Source: an uncultured Verrucomicrobium sp.
Lineage (GTDB): Bacteria > Verrucomicrobiota > Verrucomicrobiia > Methylacidiphilales > GAS474
DNA: 5,644 bases
Assembly: GCA_903889845.1 (NCBI GenBank)
Contig: CAISZB010000457.1
Span: 1 to 5,644 of the forward strand
Direction of reading: 5' to 3'
Each line of letters starts with the position of its first letter. The stretch's first letter is position 1. The notes below the pieces were generated by a model that was given only the letters and a program-made list of their open reading frames with translations, did no database searches and had not been told where the DNA came from. Made by a program: the position numbers and the translations under genes. This document shows, in pieces, positions 1-5,033 of the stretch.

Positions 1-1035
1 CATCGCCAGCCCGGAGACGAGCCAGCAGCGGAGGGCCAGCCTTCGGGAATCCCCCTCCGCCGTCGCCGCCAGCCAGAGGAATCCCGCCGTCCCCAGGAGG
101 AGCGCCGGGTTCCAGTAGAAGAGGCCGTGGAGCGGGGAAAAGAGGACGTCCCACAGATGGGCGTGGAGCCAATGGAAGGTCTCCCCCCCGTAGGAATAAA
201 AGAGCCACACCTGGTAGAGCGCCTTCCACGCCGCCATCTGCAGGCCGAGGAAAAACCCGGCGACCGCGAGCGCCAGGAGAGGCCCGCGCCACCCCGCTCT
301 TTTCCCGACCAGGAGCCGCACCGCGACGGCGGCGGGATGGAGCAGCAGCACCACAGCCTGATAGCGGGCGATCACGGCCAGGCCCGCGCCCGCCCCCAGT
401 AACGCCCAGAACCGGAGCCGCCCCGGCTCCTCCTCCACCTTGAACGCGGCCCAAGTCGCCAAGACAAAGGAGAAAAAGACGATATTGTGGGCCATCGTCG
501 TCGAGCTCGCCTGATAATAGACGAGGAAGGAGCCCAGCCACGTCAGGAGGACCCCCGGCAGGGCGTACGGCGCGGGGACAAACCGGAGCGCGATCCGCCA
601 CGCCAAGCCAAGGCTGGCCACGGCGTAGACGAGCTGCCCCAGGAAGAGCGCCGTCTGGTAGGCCGGTCCGTAGCCGTCGAGCGACAGGCCCAGGACCCGC
701 GACGCCCCGGAGCCGAGGAGGTACCACGGCACCGAGGAGACGGCCCAGCCGACCCCGTACTTGTTCGGCAACAGGCCCCGGGGCGTCCGCTCCAGGGCGA
801 GGGTCGTCCGGCGCAGGGCCTCGGGCATCGTCGCGCATTCCCGGACGTCCCGGGCGAAGTCGACGTCGTGCCGGACCATCGCCGCCCGGAGCCAGAAGTA
901 ATAGTAGCTGTTGTCGGAGCCGGAGACCGCCGACTTGTACGGCACGCCCGCCTTCGGAAAGAGACAGCCGATCCGGTCGAAGAAGAAGAAGAGGAACGCG
1001 GCGACCGTCGCGACCGGGCAATCCGCGTCGTCCAC
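1..1035 (-). CDS. Polytopic membrane protein, GT-C glycosyltransferase (GT39/PMT-like), C-terminus cut by window edge
   Basis: The minus-strand frame is open for 345 codons to the left edge. It reads as an integral inner-membrane protein with hydrophobic segments near residues 10-25, 90-112, 128-149, 155-173, 182-197, 207-223, 226-242, 251-270, 309-323 and from 334 on. After the first segment a polar loop contains GSDNSYYYFWLRAAM (D41), the position where GT-C lipid-sugar glycosyltransferases usually carry a catalytic acidic residue followed by a Y-rich helix. FSPLHGLFYWNPALLL (about 299-314) matches the SxxHGLFxWxP motif I know from GT39/PMT-like bacterial proteins. These enzymes transfer sugars from polyprenyl-phosphate donors outside the membrane; donor and acceptor cannot be named here. 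The start is uncertain. The frame has no ATG after the in-frame stop at 1120-1122, so I chose GTG at 1035-1033, just before the first hydrophobic segment. No Shine-Dalgarno is visible. The gene lies 84 nt downstream of the chemoreceptor gene on the same strand. The family call is fairly sure, the exact function is not. Confidence 0.75.
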   Translation of the reverse strand, partial: MDDADCPVATVAAFLFFFFDRIGCLFPKAGVPYKSAVSGSDNSYYYFWLRAAMVRHDVDFARDVRECATMPEALRRTTLALERTPRGLLPNKYGVGWAVSSVPWYLLGSGASRVLGLSLDGYGPAYQTALFLGQLVYAVASLGLAWRIALRFVPAPYALPGVLLTWLGSFLVYYQASSTTMAHNIVFFSFVLATWAAFKVEEEPGRLRFWALLGAGAGLAVIARYQAVVLLLHPAAVAVRLLVGKRAGWRGPLLALAVAGFFLGLQMAAWKALYQVWLFYSYGGETFHWLHAHLWDVLFSPLHGLFYWNPALLLGTAGFLWLAATAEGDSRRLALRCWLVSGLAM

Positions 1036-1082
1036 GCCAGGAGCGGGGAAGGGCGTTGGGGAGCGGATGCGGGAACCGACGA

Positions 1083-1103
1083 CGGCATCGGAAGACGATG
1101 CCG
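1083..1103 (-). terminator. Perfect 8-bp hairpin between chemoreceptor and membrane protein genes
   Basis: CGGCATCG (1083-1090) and CGATGCCG (1096-1103) are exact reverse complements around a 5-nt loop. On the minus strand the hairpin begins 17 nt after the chemoreceptor stop codon and ends about 47 nt before the GTG of the membrane protein gene. No T-run follows it, so it is not a classical intrinsic terminator. It could be a weak or factor-assisted terminator, a 3'-end stabiliser or an attenuating structure. The inverted repeat is seen directly; its role is inferred. Confidence 0.45.
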
Positions 1104-1119
1104 GGGCCGAAGTCGGGAC

Positions 1120-2412
1120 TCAAATCAATTGCGTCAGGTCGATATCGACCGCCAGGATCCCCGCGAGGGTATCGTGTTCCCCCCGGATCGGGGTCGAGAC
1201 GGTGAAGCAGAAACGGTCGGAGGCGGAGGAGCGGTAGATGTCGGAGAGGCAGAGTTCCCCGCTTTGGACCGGGTTCTGGAACCAAGGCCGCTTCGACCAG
1301 TCGGCCCCGTGGCCGCGCGAGACGGCGACCCCCTTCCGGGCGATGTTCTCCGTCACCTGCCGGCCCGTGGGGTCGGTGATGTAGAGGAGCTCGATGAAGC
1401 GGTGCCGCTCGGCGGCGGCGGCCATGACCTCCTCCTGCCGGAACCGGTCCATGGAACGGATCGCCGGGTCGTCCGCCAGCCGGGCGACGAGGTCCCGGGG
1501 CCGGATGTGGACGGGGAGCCGGAAGCCGCCCAGGGAGACGATGAGGGCGTCGCTCCCCTCGCGGGCGCGGTTCGCCATCTCCTTGAGCTTCGCCGCCCCC
1601 TCCGTCTGGAGGCGGGCCTCCCCGGCGATCCGGCCGATGTCGCCGACGACCTGGCCGACCTCGGCGTTCTGTTCCCGGACCTGCTCGACCAGGCCCTCCA
1701 TGAGCCGGGTGAGGGTGGTGGCGGCGGCGTCCCCGGCGGCGGGCGGCGGGGCCCCCTCCTCCGTGCGGCGTCCGACGGCGCGGACGGCGACGCCGATCCG
1801 CTCCTCCAGGTCGTGGAGGACGTCGTGGATCTCCGTCGTCGCCTTCGCGGCGTCGGCGGCCAGCTTCTGAACCTCCTCCGCGACGACGGCGAAGGCGCGG
1901 CCCGCCGCCCCGGCGCGGGCGGCCTCGACGCTGGCGTTGAGGGAGAGGAGCTTCGTCTGCCCGGCGACGCGCTGGACGCGGTCGACGACCTTCTCGATCT
2001 GCCGGGAGCGGGTGTCGAGGTCGGCGACGATCCCGGCGACGTCGGCGGTGAATTGAAGGGCCTCCTGGAGGCGGTCGGAGATGGCGTGGAGCTGCGCCTC
2101 CATCTGCCGCGCGGAGGCGGCGATCTGCGCCGCGTGATCCTCCTGGGTCCGCGCCGCCCCCTCCAGCTTCGCGGAGAAATCGAAGAGGGGCGGCACGTTC
2201 CCGTAGAGCCGCACACCGCACCGCAGGGCCTCGGTGAGGGTCTTCGCCAGGTTCTCCAGGATGAGGTTGAGCGTCTCCGCCTCGTCCCCCTCCGCCTCCA
2301 GCCGGGTGTTGAGGTCCCACTCCCCCTCGGCGATCCGGCGCAGGACGGCGAGGTCGTCCTCGGGCAGCCCCGCCTCGACGACGGCGGGAGGAAGGGAGCG
2401 GTTCGAAGCCAT
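1120..2412 (-). CDS. Soluble methyl-accepting chemotaxis-like protein with C-terminal PDC/Cache-like sensor domain
   Basis: This 430-residue protein has no signal peptide and no transmembrane helix, so it should be cytoplasmic. Residues about 22-64 ([14 protein letters not shown], then GDEAETLN) look like a HAMP domain without its membrane anchor. Residues 75-290 are mostly long alanine- and glutamate-rich helices. The signalling tip is at about 152-188: [17 protein letters not shown], then [15 protein letters not shown], the region by which chemoreceptors contact CheA and CheW. The Glu that usually follows AARAG is Ala169. A Pro/Ala-rich stretch (218-233) interrupts the second helical arm. 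Residues about 320-430 resemble a PDC/Cache ligand-binding module: strand [12 protein letters not shown], the WSKRPWF segment (372-378), SDIYRSS, and a closing GILAVDIDL strand, after which the protein stops. Sensor modules normally precede the signalling domain and lie outside the membrane, so the order is reversed. The ATG has no Shine-Dalgarno. No che genes are in the window, so coupling to CheA is inferred. The family call is firm; the ligand is unknown. Confidence 0.88.
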   Translation of the reverse strand: MASNRSLPPAVVEAGLPEDDLAVLRRIAEGEWDLNTRLEAEGDEAETLNLILENLAKTLTEALRCGVRLYGNVPPLFDFSAKLEGAARTQEDHAAQIAASARQMEAQLHAISDRLQEALQFTADVAGIVADLDTRSRQIEKVVDRVQRVAGQTKLLSLNASVEAARAGAAGRAFAVVAEEVQKLAADAAKATTEIHDVLHDLEERIGVAVRAVGRRTEEGAPPPAAGDAAATTLTRLMEGLVEQVREQNAEVGQVVGDIGRIAGEARLQTEGAAKLKEMANRAREGSDALIVSLGGFRLPVHIRPRDLVARLADDPAIRSMDRFRQEEVMAAAAERHRFIELLYITDPTGRQVTENIARKGVAVSRGHGADWSKRPWFQNPVQSGELCLSDIYRSSASDRFCFTVSTPIRGEHDTLAGILAVDIDLTQLI

Positions 2413-2430
2413 GTGGGAAAGAAGGTTTAT

Positions 2431-2441
2431 TTGTTAAACAA
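2431..2441. repeat. Short inverted repeat TTGTTAAACAA near the chemoreceptor start
   Basis: TTGTT and AACAA form 5-bp arms around one central base, about 20-30 nt upstream of the chemoreceptor ATG. The position suits an operator or part of a promoter, but an 11-bp palindrome in A/T-rich DNA can arise by chance. Confidence 0.25.
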
Positions 2442-2604
2442 CAACGCAATCCCGACGAGGGAATGCGAGATTGAAAGAAGCATTTTTGAAGCCATTGGTC
2501 CAGGGGGTAGATGCTGTAATGATGGGGGATTATGCGTGAAATATTGTGGGTGAAGAATAAGAAGCTTCGAAAGGGATCGGGTATTGGATTGGATGCGTAA
2601 GCCC

Positions 2605-2617
2605 TGGGAATTTCCCA
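2605..2617. repeat. 13-bp inverted repeat TGGGAATTTCCCA, possible operator
   Basis: TGGGAA and TTCCCA are perfect 6-bp arms around a single central T. The site is centred at 2611, 55 nt upstream of the methyltransferase ATG and about 200 nt upstream of the chemoreceptor ATG. The symmetry and location fit a binding site for a dimeric regulator. No such regulator is encoded in the window, so the role is inferred. Confidence 0.35.
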
Positions 2618-2633
2618 CACACTCATAGACAAA

Positions 2634-2665
2634 CTTCCCCCCCTCCGCTTCACTCCCCCCTTCTC
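2634..2665 (+). promoter_or_regulatory. Pyrimidine-tract leader directly before the methyltransferase ATG
   Basis: Thirty of 32 bases are C or T (the exceptions are G2647 and A2652), ending immediately at the ATG at 2666. There is no purine-rich Shine-Dalgarno. If transcribed, this leader would be unstructured and might rely on ribosomal protein S1; alternatively the mRNA could be leaderless. The tract is seen directly; the mechanism is inferred. Confidence 0.4.
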
Positions 2666-3811
2666 ATGAGCGCTTCCTCCCCTCTCCTGACCCTGACGAT
2701 CGATGCCCTGGCCTTCGGCGGCGAGGGGATCGCCCGGGACGGGGGGCGCGTCGTCTTCGTCCCCTTCACCGCGCCGGGCGACGTGGCCGAAGTCCGGATC
2801 ACGGAGACGAAGAAGAACTTCGCCCGCGGGGAAGTCGTCCGCCTGATCACGCCCGGGCCCGACCGGACCGCCGCGCCCTGCCCCTATTACGGGCATTGCG
2901 GCGGCTGCCACTACCAGCACCTGACCTATGAGGCGGAGTTGAAGATCAAGGCGGGCCACGTCGCCGAGGCCCTCGTCCGGATCGGGAAATTGACCCTGCC
3001 GGAGGGGGATGCTGTCGAACCGATCCTCGCCTCGCCCCAGCCCTACGGCTACCGGAACCGGATCACCGTCCACCGCAGCGAGAACGGGAAGGGCGACCGG
3101 ATCGGCTTCCACCAGCCCGGCTCCCACGACATCGTCGACGTCCCCCATTGCCTCCTCGCCGCGCCGGAAGTGAATCAGGCCCTGGCCGAACTGCGCCGGC
3201 AGGAACTCCAGCCGAAGCAGGGCCGCGCACGCTTCTTCACCCGGCCGACCCATTTCTCCCTCCGCCATCCCGATCTCCCCCCCTCGGCCTTCCATCAGGT
3301 GAACCTCTTCCTCCTCGATCCCCTGCGCGACCTCGTCGCGGGGTGGGTGGGGGAAGGGAAACGCCTCGTCGAGGGCTACTGCGGCGGCGGCTTCTTCACG
3401 GAGACGCTGGCCCCCCGCTTCGGCACCGTCACGGCAATCGAGCTCGACGGCCGCTCCCTGCGCGATGCGCGGCGGCGGAAGCTCGCCAACGTAACGTGGG
3501 TCGAGGGGAGCGTCGAGGAACACCTCGCCGACGCCTTAAGTGGCAAAAACGACGAGGCCGCGGGCCCCGCCGATGCCCTCCTCCTCGATCCCCCGCGCGA
3601 GGGTCTGGCCTCCGGCGCGACCGCCTCGATCCTCGACTGCGCGCCGGAGCGGCTGCCGCAGCGTCTCGTCTACGTCTCGTGCAATCCGGCGACCCTGGCG
3701 CGGGACGGCGGGAAGCTGGCCGCCCGCTATACGCTGACCCGCGTCCGCCCCATCGACCTCTTCCCCCGGACAGCGCAGGTGGAGTCGATTACCCTTTGGG
3801 AACGAAAGTAG
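2666..3811 (+). CDS. rlmD: TRAM-domain, Fe-S RNA (uracil-5)-methyltransferase, TrmA/RlmD family
   Basis: This cytoplasmic SAM-dependent enzyme of 381 residues should make 5-methyluridine in RNA, most likely 23S rRNA. Residues 5-60 are a TRAM-type RNA-binding beta-barrel (LTIDALAFGGEGIAR, then FVPFTAPGDVAEV). Four cysteines, C72, C78, C81 (CPYYGHCGGC) and C162, have the spacing of the 4Fe-4S ligands of E. coli RlmD/RumA. The methyltransferase part carries FHQVN (209-213), a SAM loop EGYCGGGFFT (236-245), DPPREG (308-313), the nucleophile loop SCNPATLARD with C339, and the general-base region AQVESITL with E373. TRAM plus Fe-S cysteines fits RlmD or RlmCD rather than TrmA (neither) or RlmC (no TRAM). 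The exact uridine (U1939 in E. coli RlmD) cannot be read from sequence, so the symbol is the closest match only. The protein is about 50 residues shorter than E. coli RlmD, and its SAM loop and the helix after it are divergent. The last 23 nt overlap the convergent amidotransferase gene. The start agrees with the beginning of the TRAM domain. Confidence 0.9.
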   Translation: MSASSPLLTLTIDALAFGGEGIARDGGRVVFVPFTAPGDVAEVRITETKKNFARGEVVRLITPGPDRTAAPCPYYGHCGGCHYQHLTYEAELKIKAGHVAEALVRIGKLTLPEGDAVEPILASPQPYGYRNRITVHRSENGKGDRIGFHQPGSHDIVDVPHCLLAAPEVNQALAELRRQELQPKQGRARFFTRPTHFSLRHPDLPPSAFHQVNLFLLDPLRDLVAGWVGEGKRLVEGYCGGGFFTETLAPRFGTVTAIELDGRSLRDARRRKLANVTWVEGSVEEHLADALSGKNDEAAGPADALLLDPPREGLASGATASILDCAPERLPQRLVYVSCNPATLARDGGKLAARYTLTRVRPIDLFPRTAQVESITLWERK

Positions 3812-4517
3812 GATCGGCAAAGGCCGCACCGAAAAAGGCGTCCAGGAGCTTATTCAGCACCGCCTCTGCCGCCGGGGCGTATTTATGGCCCAGGGCCAGG
3901 ATCTGTTTCGGACTCTGGACACAGCGGCCCGGGATTTTCAGATCCTCCGTGCAATGGTCGAGGAGGTGCTGCGACTCGGTCGGGCCGATCTCGATGTGGA
4001 ATTGGAGCCCCATCGCGCGCCCCCCCTCCAGCAGGAATCCCTGCTCCCCGCACGCCTCGCTCACCGCCAGGCGCAGCGCCCCCTGCGGCAGGGCGAAGGT
4101 GTCCCCGTGCCAGTGGAGGACGCGGAGGGCCGGGGGGAGGAACGGGAAGCGCCGCCGCGCCTCCAGGGTGAAGGCGACCGAGTACCAGCCGATCTCCCGC
4201 TCCCGGTTCTGGACCACCCGCGCCCCCGCCACATCGGCCAGCAATTGGGCGCCGAGGCAGATGCCGAGGGTCGGCATCCCCGCCGCGAGGGCGTGTTCCA
4301 GGAAGCGGACCTCCGCCGGGAGCCACGGATGGTCCCGGTACTGATAGATGTTCATCGGCCCGCCCATGAGGACGAGGGCGTCATAGGCGTCGGCGGTCGG
4401 CAGCGGCTCCCCGGCGTAGAGATGGAACAACTCCAGGTCGTGTCCCCGGGCGGCGATCCAGGCCGTGATCCCGGCCGGTGTCTCGAAGGGGGCGTGAATC
4501 AGGGCGGCGAACTTCAT
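3789..4517 (-). CDS. Stand-alone class I glutamine amidotransferase-like protein
   Basis: This 242-residue cytoplasmic protein is a type 1 GATase of the GMP-synthase-like group. The fold and catalytic triad are visible: VLMGGPMNIY (49-58), the nucleophile elbow GICLGAQLLA with C87, and LQFHIE with H174 and E176. LHWHGDTF (134-141) is typical of the stand-alone YfeJ/guaA-like branch. Family members hydrolyse glutamine and pass ammonia to a partner, or act on gamma-glutamyl compounds; no synthetase domain or obvious partner is encoded nearby, so the substrate is unknown. I chose ATG 4517 because MKFAALIHAP begins the first strand of the fold. The frame stays open upstream to ATG 4619, but that extension would run across the divergent GNAT start and has no domain character. 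The 3' end overlaps the convergent methyltransferase by 23 nt, and the 5' end faces the GNAT gene across 57 nt. No clear Shine-Dalgarno precedes the start. Confidence 0.88.
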   Translation of the reverse strand: MKFAALIHAPFETPAGITAWIAARGHDLELFHLYAGEPLPTADAYDALVLMGGPMNIYQYRDHPWLPAEVRFLEHALAAGMPTLGICLGAQLLADVAGARVVQNREREIGWYSVAFTLEARRRFPFLPPALRVLHWHGDTFALPQGALRLAVSEACGEQGFLLEGGRAMGLQFHIEIGPTESQHLLDHCTEDLKIPGRCVQSPKQILALGHKYAPAAEAVLNKLLDAFFGAAFADPTFVPKG

Positions 4518-4574
4518 GGCCCATCCATTGAAGCAAGGATTGCACCACGGGCGAGGCGATTTACTCTTTGTCGA
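4518..4574. promoter_or_regulatory. 57-bp divergent promoter region between amidotransferase and GNAT genes
   Basis: Both genes start outward from this short gap. On the plus strand TTGCAC (4540-4545) and TACTCT (4562-4567) are 16 nt apart and resemble a weak sigma70 promoter. A transcript from it would begin close to the GTG at 4575, giving a leaderless or nearly leaderless mRNA. I see no good promoter for the minus strand and no Shine-Dalgarno for either gene. The promoter assignment is tentative. Confidence 0.3.
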
Positions 4575-5024
4575 GTGATCGTCACCGACGCCACCCCTGC
4601 CGACCTCCCCGCATTGCAACGCCTCCTAGGCCTCCTCTTCGCGCAGGAGGCCGAGTTCCATCCCGATCCCGCACGGCAGGAGGCGGGACTCTCCCTCATC
4701 CTGGGCCGCCCGGAGACCGGCGCCGTTCTCGCGCTCCGGGAAAATGAAAATGGTCCGGTCCTCGGCACCGTCGGCCTCCTCTACACCGTCAGCACCTTCC
4801 TCGGCGCCCGCGTCGCCCTCCTGGAAGACTTGATCATCGATCCCGCCTTCCGGGGCCGGGGCGGCGGCGCCCTCCTCCTCGACGCCGCCATCGCCCGGGC
4901 CCGGGCCGAAGGCTGCAAGCGGATCACCCTCCTCACCGACGCGGGGAACGAGGCCGCCCAGGCCCTCTACCGGCGCAAGGGCTTCCTCCCCTCCCCCATG
5001 CGCCCGATGCGGCTGGCGCTCTGA
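4575..5024 (+). CDS. GNAT-family N-acetyltransferase
   Basis: This 149-residue single-domain protein has the full GNAT fold. IVTDATPADLPALQRLL opens it as the typical first strand and helix. Strand 4 is LLEDLIIDPAF (82-92), followed by the acetyl-CoA pyrophosphate-binding loop RGRGGG (93-98). The C-terminal part shows the usual NEAAQALYRRKGF (125-137). It should transfer an acetyl group from acetyl-CoA to an amine; the substrate cannot be told from sequence. The start is GTG at 4575, chosen because family homology begins at the second residue. The frame stays open far upstream, but that part is antisense to the amidotransferase gene. recF begins only 9 nt after the stop and in the same frame, so the two are probably co-transcribed. 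No Shine-Dalgarno is visible at the GTG. Confidence 0.88.
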   Translation: MIVTDATPADLPALQRLLGLLFAQEAEFHPDPARQEAGLSLILGRPETGAVLALRENENGPVLGTVGLLYTVSTFLGARVALLEDLIIDPAFRGRGGGALLLDAAIARARAEGCKRITLLTDAGNEAAQALYRRKGFLPSPMRPMRLAL

Positions 5025-5033
5025 CCCCCTCCC

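Larger units (their letters stand above)
2413..2665. promoter_or_regulatory. Divergent intergenic region between chemoreceptor and RNA methyltransferase genes
   Basis: These 253 nt separate two divergent start codons and must hold the promoters of both genes unless transcription enters from elsewhere. The stretch is visibly richer in A and T than the flanking genes, especially 2420-2600. I see two short inverted repeats (2431-2441 and 2605-2617), a GAAGCTTC palindrome at 2561-2568 and a pyrimidine tract at 2634-2665. A weak plus-strand sigma70-like pair is TTGGTC (2495-2500) and TAATGA (2517-2522) with 16-nt spacing; I would not rely on it. A 63-codon frame starting with GTG on the minus strand (2618-2427) has no recognisable features and is not called. 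Confidence 0.5.

Noticed and set aside
543..1088. Minus-strand frame of 181 codons from ATG 1088
   Set aside because: Its product is Ser/Arg-rich low-complexity sequence, while the neighbouring frame encodes clear membrane segments; only its ATG matters, as a possible hint of a frameshift.
487..2553. Plus-strand open frame of 688 codons
   Set aside because: It is antisense to the membrane protein and chemoreceptor genes, its product is Gly/Arg/Asp/Pro-rich with no recognisable domain, and such frames are common opposite GC-rich genes.
2427..2618. Minus-strand 63-codon frame in the intergenic region
   Set aside because: GTG start without a ribosome site, no recognisable motif, and it ends close to the chemoreceptor start; the length is within chance for this region.
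3531..3560. A/T-richer patch TTAAGTGGCAAAAACG inside the methyltransferase gene
   Set aside because: It keeps the frame and encodes a short surface-loop-like stretch (LSGKNDEAAG) between conserved blocks; too small to call an insertion.
3815..3826. Small inverted repeat CGGC-AAAG-GCCG after the methyltransferase stop
   Set aside because: A 4-bp stem is too short and no T-run follows, so I do not call it a terminator.
3148..4344. Plus-strand frame of 398 codons
   Set aside because: It covers the methyltransferase in another frame and then the antisense of the amidotransferase; the product is Arg/Pro-rich with no domain.
3885..4574. Upstream extension of the GNAT frame
   Set aside because: The extra 230 codons are antisense to the amidotransferase gene and show no domain, whereas GNAT similarity starts at GTG 4575.
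4518..4619. 34-residue N-terminal extension of the amidotransferase
   Set aside because: It crosses the divergent GNAT start and lacks domain character; the fold begins at MKFAALIHAP.
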